6,945 nt of DNA from assembly GCA_027449525.1 (NCBI GenBank), contig DAIDLK010000027.1:2768-9712 (forward strand). The letters run 5' to 3'. The translations under genes and the position numbers were made by a program. The stretch is from Legionellaceae bacterium. Its GTDB lineage: Bacteria > Pseudomonadota > Gammaproteobacteria > Legionellales > Legionellaceae. Below, in pieces: positions 1 through 6,858 of the stretch. Below the pieces are notes generated by a model. It ran no database searches. It was not told the DNA's origin and saw only the letters and a program-made list of their open reading frames with translations. How positions within the stretch are numbered: the stretch's first letter is position 1; every line of letters starts with the position of its first letter.

Positions 1-1
1 A

Positions 2-2242
2 ATCGCTTTGTTTGATGACGGTGCTACCGTGCCTTTCATTGCACGCTATCGCAAAGAAGTGACGGAGGGCCTTACCGATACCCAGTTACGTCTTGTGCAA
101 CAACGCATGCTGTATTTACGCGATTTAGAAGCGAGGCGTCAGTCGATTGTTCACCAGTTAACCGAGGCAAAGCAGCTTACTGCTGAATTAGCAGCTGCAA
201 TTGCAGCCGCCACCACAAAAGCAGCGCTCGAAGATTTGTATTGGCCCTATCGACCTAAACGTCAAACAAAAGCTGCGGCTGCAGAAGCGGCTGGTTTAAT
301 GCCGCTGGCTGAGTTGCTTTTAACTAACCCCAAACAACTCCCCGAGCAGAGTGCCGCCGCGTTTGTTGCCATTGAACACGGTATTTTCGATTCCAATCAA
401 GCGCTGGACGGTGCGCGTCATATTCTTATGGAGCGATTTTCAGAGCATCCTGGTTTGTTAATTCAATTGCGCGCCATCGTATGGAATAACGGTTTGTTAA
501 CCACCGAGGCAATAAAAGGTAAGCAAGGTAAGAAAATCGCAGGGATTAAATTCAACGATTATCTAAATTACTCAGAAGTGCTTCGAAAAATTCCGTCGCA
601 CCGAGCGTTGGCGCTGTTTCGAGCGCGACGTGCTCAAATAATTCAATTGCAGTTAAAGTTACCGAATCCGGAGTGTGGCGTGCAAGCCATCGTCGCTGCC
701 TTTGCTATCGATACCACGTCGGTCTGGTTAATGGAAACGGTACGTTTGGCATGGAAAAATCGCCTGTTTCGGAGTTTGGAAACCGAAGCGTTTGCTCGTT
801 TGCGTGAACTTGCTGACGAAGAGGCAATTCGGGTTTTCAGTCGTAATTTGCGGGCCTTGCTGTTGACCGCGCCGGCCGGCCAGGTAGTGACGATGGGAGT
901 TGATCCAGGCTATCGTGCGGGCATAAAGCTCGTTGTGTTGGATTCAAACGGCCAGTTCCTAGAAGGCGTTACGGTGTTTCCCTATGCGCCGCACAACGCA
1001 CGTGAAGAGGCCATTGTAACTTGCGCGAAATTAATCGGAAAATACAAGGTACAGCTCGTCAGTATAGGGAATGGTACTGGGTCTCGTGAGGCAAACCAGC
1101 TGGTGGCGGAGTGCATTCAGCGCTACCCTGATATGCAGGTTAAGTCTACCGTAGTGAATGAAGCCGGTGCATCGGTGTATTCCGCCTCTAGCTTAGCTGG
1201 GCAGGAACTACCTGATGTTGATGTCACGCTGCGTGGAGCAGTCTCCATTGCACGTCGCCTACAAGATCCGCTGGCTGAATTGGTTAAAATTGAGCCGCAA
1301 TCGATTGGGGTTGGCCAATACCAGCACGATGTGAATCCCGTTCGGTTAGCGCAACGGTTACAAGAAGTTGTTGAGGATTGTGTGAATGCCGTGGGCGTCA
1401 ATCTTAATACGGCTTCAGCTGAATTATTGACCCATGTCGCTGGGTTTAACCAAGCTTTGGCACGTCAAGTAGTTTTATACCGTGAGACGCATGGGTCGTT
1501 TCGTCATCGTCAAGCCTTGCTCGACGTCCCCCGCCTTGGGGAGAAAACCTTTCAGCAAGCGGCTGGTTTTTTACGGATTTACTCGAGCGAACATCCGTTG
1601 GATTGTTCAGCCGTTCACCCGGAAGCTTATCAATTAGTGGATCGCCTAGCGGATAAGTACGGTTGTCATGTGTCTGATCTGATTGGCAATCGTGCCTTAT
1701 TGGCACAAGTGGATGTGGCCGCTGTTGCTGATGAGCGTTTTGGTATTGCTACCATACGTGATGTTTTGACTGAGTTAGCCAAACCAGGGCGTGATCCGCG
1801 CATGAAGCTGCCTACGCCCCAATTCAAAGCCGGGGTTGAAACCATAGAGCAGTTAAACTTGGGCATGCTGTTAGAGGGGGTTGTTAGTAACGTCACTAAT
1901 TTCGGCGCATTTGTCGATATTGGTGTGCATCAGGACGGCTTAGTGCATCGTTCTGCGTTTCCTGATGGTTCCGTTCGTGATCCCCATCATGTGTTGCAAG
2001 TTGGTGACGTGGTGAAGGTTAAAGTGGTTGAAATTGACTGCGCCAGACGGCGTATTGGACTAAGCATGCGGGTATTGAAAGAGCGAGCAACGCCACAATC
2101 CAAACCGTTTGCTGCTAAGCCCGTGGTAGCTGGTAAACGCTTACCAGAAAAAAAAGGATTGCATAACCTGCGTTCATCGGCTACACCATTTAATACCGCA
2201 ATGGCAGATGCGCTCACCAAATTAAAACGAGGTTCAACATGA
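2..2242 (+). CDS. tex: Transcription accessory protein Tex (5' partial)
   Basis: Tex is a cytoplasmic nucleic-acid-binding protein linked to transcription and to expression of hard-to-transcribe genes. Seen here: the reading frame is open to the left edge and the first residues (IALFDDGATVPFIARYRKE) match the interior of the Tex N-terminus, so roughly two dozen residues lie outside the window. The TTG at 8-10 is an internal leucine codon, not a start. Domains in order, numbered from that leucine: the helical Tex N-terminal region; a YqgF/RNase H-like fold from about 295 (TMGVDPGYRAG, then SIGNGTGSRE); the highly conserved stretch VTLRGAVSIARRLQDPLAEL to VGQYQHDV; helix-hairpin-helix motifs about 455-530 (AVGVNLNTAS, VPRLGEKTFQQAAGFLRI); and a C-terminal S1 RNA-binding domain about 618-690 (GVVSNVTNFGAFVDIGVHQDGLVH). 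A basic tail follows. No frameshift is visible. The stop overlaps the next start as ATGA, indicating an operon. Family assignment is very secure. Confidence 0.97.
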   Translation: MALFDDGATVPFIARYRKEVTEGLTDTQLRLVQQRMLYLRDLEARRQSIVHQLTEAKQLTAELAAAIAAATTKAALEDLYWPYRPKRQTKAAAAEAAGLMPLAELLLTNPKQLPEQSAAAFVAIEHGIFDSNQALDGARHILMERFSEHPGLLIQLRAIVWNNGLLTTEAIKGKQGKKIAGIKFNDYLNYSEVLRKIPSHRALALFRARRAQIIQLQLKLPNPECGVQAIVAAFAIDTTSVWLMETVRLAWKNRLFRSLETEAFARLRELADEEAIRVFSRNLRALLLTAPAGQVVTMGVDPGYRAGIKLVVLDSNGQFLEGVTVFPYAPHNAREEAIVTCAKLIGKYKVQLVSIGNGTGSREANQLVAECIQRYPDMQVKSTVVNEAGASVYSASSLAGQELPDVDVTLRGAVSIARRLQDPLAELVKIEPQSIGVGQYQHDVNPVRLAQRLQEVVEDCVNAVGVNLNTASAELLTHVAGFNQALARQVVLYRETHGSFRHRQALLDVPRLGEKTFQQAAGFLRIYSSEHPLDCSAVHPEAYQLVDRLADKYGCHVSDLIGNRALLAQVDVAAVADERFGIATIRDVLTELAKPGRDPRMKLPTPQFKAGVETIEQLNLGMLLEGVVSNVTNFGAFVDIGVHQDGLVHRSAFPDGSVRDPHHVLQVGDVVKVKVVEIDCARRRIGLSMRVLKERATPQSKPFAAKPVVAGKRLPEKKGLHNLRSSATPFNTAMADALTKLKRGST
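2229..2232 (+). promoter_or_regulatory. Ribosome binding site of yciA inside the tex 3' end
   Basis: GAGG lies six bases upstream of the ATG at 2239, inside the last codons of tex. This supports the ATG at 2239 as the yciA start, even though it overlaps the tex stop codon. Confidence 0.7.
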
Positions 2243-2628
2243 CGCAAGCAGATAGTCCTAAGGGGCAGTTGTTCATTCAAACGCTTGCTATGCCGATGAA
2301 TACGAATGCCAATGGCGATATATTTGGCGGTTGGCTGGTATCTCAAATGGATCTGGCCGGTGGTATTTTTGCGAAGCAATATTCCTGTGGACGAGCCGCA
2401 ACCGCGGCTATTAATCAATTGAGTTTTTTATTACCAGTGCACGTTGGTGATTTATTGAGCTGTTATGTCGCGCTGATGAAAAAAGGTACTACCTCGATGA
2501 CGCTTGAGGTTGAAGCGTGGAAACAAACCTTGTCTACCGCCGAAAGTCATCGAGTAGCCGTCGGTGTGTTTGTCTTTGTAGCGATCGATGCGAACGGTCG
2601 ACCCCGGGCTGTAAGTCAGGTTTTATGA
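2239..2628 (+). CDS. yciA: Acyl-CoA thioesterase, YciA family (hotdog fold)
   Basis: This is a cytoplasmic hotdog-fold thioesterase that hydrolyses acyl-CoA to free acid and CoA. YciA relatives act broadly on short to long acyl-CoAs and assemble as hexamers. Seen here: 129 residues, about the usual length. The diagnostic block TLAMPMNTNANGDIFGGWLV is followed by SQMD, with the likely catalytic aspartate at residue 38. Next come a core strand (INQLSFLLPVHVGDLL) and the family's KKGTTSMTLEVE strand near 81-92. The C-terminal strand VFVFVAIDANGRPRAV matches the YciA ending. The start at 2239 has a GAGG ribosome site six bases upstream and overlaps the tex stop by four bases. Its own stop overlaps the next start in the same way (2625-2628), so its translation is probably coupled to both neighbours. 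No link between thioesterase activity and Tex is evident; they may simply share a transcript. Physiological substrate unknown. Confidence 0.95.
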   Translation: MTQADSPKGQLFIQTLAMPMNTNANGDIFGGWLVSQMDLAGGIFAKQYSCGRAATAAINQLSFLLPVHVGDLLSCYVALMKKGTTSMTLEVEAWKQTLSTAESHRVAVGVFVFVAIDANGRPRAVSQVL

Positions 2629-4253
2629 CCGATTTACAGCGTGTTCAAGAATGGCTTAGCCGGATGGCACGGCTGATTGCTAACAATGAAGACCCTGCCG
2701 CGCAGTATTATTCTTATTTTGTCCAAGAGCCTGAGTTAGTGCTGGTGATTATCGAATTACTGGCGCAATTACCGGATGAAGATAATGACGAGGAACGAGC
2801 TTATTACTCGGCTTGTATTTTTGCGTTGGATGTGTGTATTTCACAATTGCAATCAGCCCAAGAAAATGGCAGCAAATACGCTACCCGTTTTATGCAAAAC
2901 GTCATGCATTTATTAGCGGATACTATTTTACGTAATGATCACACGCTGATGTTTTGGTTGCCGGTCTTAAATGCGTTTTACGATGTGCACGCCGAGCTTT
3001 CACCTGCTCTTAAATCAGCTTATCTTGATCTAGTGAATGCTGAAGAAGAACATTCCGTGGATGATAAAGTGGCACACCTGAATTCTATTCGTGACTTAAT
3101 TCATGAACTATCGGATTTGTCGTTATTTGATATGGCAGAAAATTTTTTCGCTCAGAGTTATGCGATGCCCGCTGAATTTTTTAGCGATTTGGTGCTTGAT
3201 TTATACAGTATTCCTGAAGGTGAAGAAGTTGGCTTATTATCATTATTGCACCCAGATGGTGAAGTGCGCGATGTCGTAGTGGCTACTCTTGATTTGCTCA
3301 TGCCTAAATTAACGCTGAGTTCGCGTGCTTTATCGCGGCTTCATGCGATTAAAAGTTGGTACCCGGCTAATTACCAAGATCAGTTGGCACGCTGGATTAA
3401 ATTACAGCGAAAAAAAGGCGTGGTTTACTCCCATCCAGAATCCGCAGAGTTGGTTTCTATCAAAGCCAGTGAGATTGATGGTGGTGGCGCTCAAGGAGTG
3501 TTTATGCATTTAAAGCGTGGTCGATTGCATCGATTATGCGGCTTATTGTTTAAACAAGGAGTTGGAATTAAAGATGCTTGGATCACTGAGCCGATGAAAA
3601 TGAGCCAAGTGATTGATTACCATCAAGCAGTATTTGACGACAGCGTGATGTTACGTGACGTCGATCTTGCTTATCTGATGGTAATGACCGAACATTTCTT
3701 AGCGTTAACGGTTGAGCAACAGGAAGTACCCAATTTGCATTTGCTCGAAATTCAAGAAGAAACGGGCTTACTATTTACGCCTAAGCGGTTAAATTTGTTT
3801 GAGCTGATGTCGTCGCTGGCCGTACAGATTAGTCCATTTACCCCCGAGGTAGTTGGTTCGGCATTAAAGCGTTCAAAACAGTGGTTCAAAACCAAGCGAT
3901 TTACGGAGTCGTGGTTTATAGAAAATGCGCGCATCGATAGCTTAGTCAATCAATGTTGTAGTTACCTAGACGGTGTTCGAGTGTGTCGTTTTGATGAAGC
4001 GATTGCGTTGGTGTTTCAAGAGGAAATGGAGACGCATCGCGAGCGTTGGATGTTTCATTTTATCTGGGTAGCGATATGGTTAAAAGCAAAAGCACGTCGT
4101 CATGAAAAAGCCTGGCAAGACAGTTTTTTGTTGGCGTATGCGATTCAAGAAGGGCAGGCGTTGTCCGATATCCCCATCATGCGTGATATGTGCCACCAAT
4201 CGGTAGTTAATAGTATTGAAACCATGCAAGAGCGGCGTACGCATTTAAATTAG
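2625..4253 (+). CDS. Uncharacterised 542-residue helical protein, third gene of the tex operon
   Basis: I do not recognise a named family. The start at 2625 is chosen because its ATG overlaps the yciA stop as ATGA, with a weak AGG four bases upstream. Reading further upstream would run into yciA in another frame. The protein is soluble-looking, with no signal peptide or membrane segment. Residues 1-265 are acidic and leucine-rich, with repeated amphipathic helices (for example 40-50, 60-78, 185-228) that resemble a HEAT-type helical solenoid. A basic stretch, WIKLQRKKGV (257-266), leads into a second part. That part opens with a glycine-containing segment, SEIDGGGAQGVFMHLKRGR (282-300), then LHRLCGLLFKQGVGIKDAWI (301-320), which looks like the most constrained piece. 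The C-terminal third is helical and rich in tryptophan and charged residues (WFIENARIDSL, HRERWMFHFIWVAIWL). A scaffold or interaction role is an inference from the architecture only. The last nine bases overlap the end of the convergent gene. Confidence 0.88.
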   Translation: MTDLQRVQEWLSRMARLIANNEDPAAQYYSYFVQEPELVLVIIELLAQLPDEDNDEERAYYSACIFALDVCISQLQSAQENGSKYATRFMQNVMHLLADTILRNDHTLMFWLPVLNAFYDVHAELSPALKSAYLDLVNAEEEHSVDDKVAHLNSIRDLIHELSDLSLFDMAENFFAQSYAMPAEFFSDLVLDLYSIPEGEEVGLLSLLHPDGEVRDVVVATLDLLMPKLTLSSRALSRLHAIKSWYPANYQDQLARWIKLQRKKGVVYSHPESAELVSIKASEIDGGGAQGVFMHLKRGRLHRLCGLLFKQGVGIKDAWITEPMKMSQVIDYHQAVFDDSVMLRDVDLAYLMVMTEHFLALTVEQQEVPNLHLLEIQEETGLLFTPKRLNLFELMSSLAVQISPFTPEVVGSALKRSKQWFKTKRFTESWFIENARIDSLVNQCCSYLDGVRVCRFDEAIALVFQEEMETHRERWMFHFIWVAIWLKAKARRHEKAWQDSFLLAYAIQEGQALSDIPIMRDMCHQSVVNSIETMQERRTHLN

Positions 4254-5051
4254 GTTGTTAACCTGGTTAATCACGTAGATTTCGCCCCATAATACCCCGC
4301 TGAGAATGGTGTTCTGATTATAAACATGGATAGTTTTTTTCACGTTGGTTGGTTCAATTTCTTCCGGTCGATGGATGAGTTGATTGAGCACTAAGCCATG
4401 CGTGTGCATGGTTAACTCGTTTCTAATGTCCAGGGGATTTTGGTAGAGCACCACTTTGAGTTCATTTAATAATTTTGGATCATCTTTTGTTAAATTAGAC
4501 ACAATACCGATGATAAAAGCATGGGTATCGGTGAGATGCGACGTGGAATTAGCGCCGTAATAGATACTTTTGTGGGTAAAAATATTCTTATGAGCAATCG
4601 GAGGTGATTGTATGCTAGTAAAATAGATTGTTTTGAATCGGGCCAAACAAACAAACAAAGCTGGTTGTTGGGTGGTGCTATAAATCTTTTCACAAAATAA
4701 TTGATAGGCTAGATCCTGATCCGATGGCTCTGGCGTCATGATATAACTCGGCCTGGCAGCATGGGGTACGATAAAAATGCCTGAGGTACAAAATTGTTTG
4801 CCATGAATCGTTTGCTGGTAATGGTCGTGCTTGTCGGTGGAGGTTGTGTAGCAGGTTTGGTTGACCAGCACGGTTTCTCCCAGACTTGCAAACGAATGAG
4901 GTGAGCCTATTTCGAATCCGTAGCGGTAGTCAGAGGCGTTGAAAAGTCGATTTTTTAGGGAAGGATCAATAGTACCTGCAATCACTTGCTCAACAGAACC
5001 AATCACACCTAAATTGGACCAATCAGTCGTTGTTTTTTTTAACGAGAGCAT
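4245..5051 (-). CDS. Unidentified 268-residue protein encoded with AlsS; candidate divergent acetolactate decarboxylase
   Basis: The start is the ATG at 5051 (MLSLKKTTTDW), because AAGGA sits seven bases upstream and the preceding gene ends 13 bases earlier. An in-frame ATG at 5132 lies inside alsS and has no need to be used. No signal peptide or membrane segment is seen, so it is probably cytoplasmic. No family is recognised with confidence. In favour of an acetolactate decarboxylase (acetolactate to acetoin, zinc enzyme): its place directly after a catabolic acetolactate synthase, where budA/alsD often sits; its length, close to the roughly 255-260 residues of AlsD/BudA; a YGFEIG...LGET stretch (44-60) echoing the FG.GTF..LDGEL block; ALFVCLARF (131-139) echoing NLFYAIRIDG; and a histidine cluster H216, H218, H227 comparable in kind to the AlsD zinc triad. 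Against it: overall similarity is very low, the spacing before the histidines differs, and the hallmark GYH.HF...GGH block is absent. Reality of the gene is likely; the function is speculative. Confidence 0.85.
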   Translation of the reverse strand: MLSLKKTTTDWSNLGVIGSVEQVIAGTIDPSLKNRLFNASDYRYGFEIGSPHSFASLGETVLVNQTCYTTSTDKHDHYQQTIHGKQFCTSGIFIVPHAARPSYIMTPEPSDQDLAYQLFCEKIYSTTQQPALFVCLARFKTIYFTSIQSPPIAHKNIFTHKSIYYGANSTSHLTDTHAFIIGIVSNLTKDDPKLLNELKVVLYQNPLDIRNELTMHTHGLVLNQLIHRPEEIEPTNVKKTIHVYNQNTILSGVLWGEIYVINQVNNLI

Positions 5052-5058
5052 GACGATA

Positions 5059-5063
5059 TCCTT
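5059..5063 (-). promoter_or_regulatory. Ribosome binding site fixing the start at 5051
   Basis: AAGGA on the minus strand lies between the alsS stop codon (5065-5067) and the ATG at 5051-5049, with a seven-base spacer. It favours this ATG over the in-frame upstream ATG at 5132, which would overlap alsS by 68 bases. Confidence 0.75.
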
Positions 5064-5064
5064 A

Positions 5065-6714
5065 CTAATTATCAGTAGGCAATTTATTGGTGTAGAGTTG
5101 AGCATTATCTCGATAGTCAATCGGTATGCCAATTAATACGGGTCCCTGCTGCTGTTCGGCTGCATGAAAGACCGTTAAAATATCGTCAGGGTCTTCGATC
5201 AGATAGCCTTTGGCACCAAATGCTTGAGCAAAATTAATTAGGTTCACTGCACCAAAATTTACCCCATAGGACCGATTGTACTTCATCTGCGCTTGTTCTT
5301 TCACCATATCGTATGAACCATCGATCCACACAAAATGAATAACGGCGATTTTTTCTCGAACGGCTGTTTCTAACTCCATGGCGCTAAATAAAAATCCACC
5401 GTCGCCTGAGATAGAAATGACGCGCTTTTTTGGGTAAATCAATTTGGCAGCCATGCCCCAAGGAAGCCCGACACCCAGCGTTTGTTGGCCATTACTAAAT
5501 AACAGCTGATGGGGGTGAAAAGAGACAAAATAGCGAGCTAGCCATACATACATCGAGCCGATATCGCAGGCTACGATGGTGTTATCATCCACTAGTTTGG
5601 CTAACTCATATAAAAATCGTAACGGGTGCACGGGCATGCTGTTGAACTTTTTGCCTTGTTTGAGATTTTTTTCGAACCTTTCATGATAGGTTGACACATC
5701 GTGAGGATAATTGATGTGCTTAGCCTTTAACTGCTTGGCTAGTAACTTTGTATTTTCAGCAATTGAACCTAAAATTTGCACTGGTGGCTGATAACAATAA
5801 TGGAGTTCAGAGTGCACTTCGCTAAGATGAATAATCAGTTTATCGGCAGTGGCGTTCCAAATTTCCGGATCGTATTCCACTGGATTAAAGCCGATAGTCA
5901 ATACCACATCTGCCTTGTCGAGCAAAATATCGGCTATTTGATTTTTAAATAATCCAACTCGACCAACAAAGCAAGCAAATAATGCTTTCGAAACAACGCC
6001 AGCGCCTTGATAGGTAGACATGGTTACAATGTTGCATTGGCTAAGGAGGTGACGGATCGCTGCTACATTTTCATCTTGACTAGCGGATTCTCCCAGCAGC
6101 AAGACGGGATTGCGAGCTTGTTCTAGTTGCAATGCTGCGTATTCAAGAGTTAGTTTGCTAGCCGTAAGCACAGCTTGGTTGGGTACACATTTTAATGGTA
6201 CACCAGTGGTTGGTGCCATTAAGATATCTTGTGGAATACTGATAAAAGCAGCACCACGTCTTGGCTTGTTTGCTTCATCAAACGCCGTGGCAATAATTTC
6301 AGGAATTTGTTCGCTGGTGATGATCTCAATGCTGAATTTGCTGACTTGTGTCATTAATTCCGCATTGTTAGCTCGTTGATGCGTTGATTTATAGCGCATG
6401 GCTCGTGGAACATTGGCAGCAATAGCTACTACCGGATCATTTTCTGTGTTAGCGGTTAATAATCCAGTAACAATATTCGTTACACCGGGGCCTGAGGTAA
6501 CCAATACCACACCAGGTTTGCCGGTTAGACGACCATAGGCCGCTGCCATAAAGGCGGCATTTTGTTCGTGTCGGCAAAGAATAAATTGAATGGGTGAATC
6601 AACTAAAGCATTAAAGATAGCGTCAACCTTTGCCCCAGGAATTCCAAAGATGTATTCAACGCCTTGCACTTCTAAGCACTTGACCACTAACTCTGCGCCG
6701 GTAAGTGTGTTAAT
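5065..6714 (-). CDS. alsS: Catabolic acetolactate synthase (AlsS/BudB type), probable ATT start
   Basis: This thiamine-diphosphate enzyme condenses two pyruvates to 2-acetolactate and CO2 in the cytoplasm. It feeds acetoin or butanediol formation rather than, mainly, valine and leucine synthesis. Numbered from the ATT at 6714, the 549-residue chain shows: GIPGAKVDAIF (25-34); the catalytic glutamate in RHEQNAAFMAAA (E50); TSGPGVTN (73-80); the YQGAG...GRVGLFKNQIADILL segment (235-265), typical of the FAD-free catabolic enzymes; SNGQQTLGVGLPWG (407-420); and the cofactor motif SGDGGFLFSAMELETAVR (436-453) to WIDGSYDMV (463-471). The ending YRDN...NKLPTDN resembles Bacillus AlsS. No small regulatory subunit gene follows, as expected for this type. 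Start choice: no ATG, GTG or TTG lies between the promoter region and the conserved GAELVV. A GGAGGTG ribosome site sits four bases before ATT. Beginning at the TTG at 6780 would place the start on a TTGACA promoter box. The next gene follows 13 bases later, forming an operon. Confidence 0.95.
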   Translation of the reverse strand: MNTLTGAELVVKCLEVQGVEYIFGIPGAKVDAIFNALVDSPIQFILCRHEQNAAFMAAAYGRLTGKPGVVLVTSGPGVTNIVTGLLTANTENDPVVAIAANVPRAMRYKSTHQRANNAELMTQVSKFSIEIITSEQIPEIIATAFDEANKPRRGAAFISIPQDILMAPTTGVPLKCVPNQAVLTASKLTLEYAALQLEQARNPVLLLGESASQDENVAAIRHLLSQCNIVTMSTYQGAGVVSKALFACFVGRVGLFKNQIADILLDKADVVLTIGFNPVEYDPEIWNATADKLIIHLSEVHSELHYCYQPPVQILGSIAENTKLLAKQLKAKHINYPHDVSTYHERFEKNLKQGKKFNSMPVHPLRFLYELAKLVDDNTIVACDIGSMYVWLARYFVSFHPHQLLFSNGQQTLGVGLPWGMAAKLIYPKKRVISISGDGGFLFSAMELETAVREKIAVIHFVWIDGSYDMVKEQAQMKYNRSYGVNFGAVNLINFAQAFGAKGYLIEDPDDILTVFHAAEQQQGPVLIGIPIDYRDNAQLYTNKLPTDN

Positions 6715-6718
6715 TGTG

Positions 6719-6725
6719 CACCTCC
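6719..6725 (-). promoter_or_regulatory. Strong Shine-Dalgarno site of alsS, in front of ATT
   Basis: GGAGGTG on the minus strand is a seven-base perfect complement to the CACCUCC of the 16S rRNA 3' end. It is followed by four bases (CACA) and then ATT. The spacing is what is normally seen before an ATG, and this is the main evidence for the unusual start codon at 6714-6712. Confidence 0.75.
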
Positions 6726-6750
6726 GTTTGATGGCTCGTCTCTGTATTTT

Positions 6751-6780
6751 ATTTTTGCTAGTAAAAAAACAATATGTCAA
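6751..6780 (-). promoter_or_regulatory. Candidate sigma-70 promoter of the alsS operon
   Basis: A consensus -35 box TTGACA occupies 6780-6775 on the minus strand. The best -10 at a plausible distance is AAAAAT (6756-6751, 18-base spacer), which is poor. TAAAAT at 6751-6746 is a better hexamer, but its 23-base spacer is too long. A perfect -35 with a weak -10 suits an activator-dependent promoter, though this is inference. The 5' leader would be about 30 bases. Confidence 0.45.
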
Positions 6781-6799
6781 TTACTTTTTTGTAACTTAC
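6781..6799. promoter_or_regulatory. TTAC/GTAA dyad cluster, possible operator upstream of alsS
   Basis: On the plus strand, TTAC (6781-6784), six T, GTAA (6791-6794), one base, TTAC (6796-6799). The first two half-sites form an inverted repeat, and the second and third form another. The cluster directly abuts the upstream side of the alsS TTGACA box. The first dyad also contains a T-N11-A spacing of the kind bound by LysR-type regulators, which control acetoin genes in other bacteria (AlsR, BudR). The region is AT-rich, so chance occurrence is possible. Confidence 0.3.
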
Positions 6800-6858
6800 C
6801 ACGTCTCGATGGGTAAAATATATGGAGCGATCCAGCCGAAGGCAGATCGTAATGAATA

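Noticed and set aside
8..10. TTG as the start codon of tex
   Set aside because: The frame is open upstream to the window edge, and the preceding codons (Ile, Ala) continue the Tex N-terminal sequence. The TTG is an internal leucine.
1123..1896. Minus-strand open frames inside tex
   Set aside because: They are opposite-strand shadows of a strongly conserved gene, have no ribosome sites, and resemble no protein.
2517..2624. Extended start for the 542-residue protein at the ATG at 2517
   Set aside because: These codons lie within yciA in another frame and give a serine/arginine-rich leader with no protein-like character. The ATGA junction at 2625 is the better start.
5052..5132. N-terminal extension of the 268-residue protein back to the ATG at 5132
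   Set aside because: It overlaps the conserved end of alsS. A good AAGGA site stands in front of the ATG at 5051.
6110..6379. Plus-strand open frame inside alsS
   Set aside because: It is antisense to conserved acetolactate synthase sequence, and its hydrophobic look comes from the complementary codons.
6715..6780. N-terminal extension of alsS to the TTG at 6780
   Set aside because: The TTG is part of a TTGACA promoter-like box, and the extension runs through the alsS Shine-Dalgarno site. The added residues do not resemble AlsS.
6829..6848. Hairpin GATC...GCC-TTC-GGC...GATC as a terminator for the gene at the right edge
   Set aside because: The stem is interrupted by mismatches and no T-run follows on either strand. 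It may be structure by chance.
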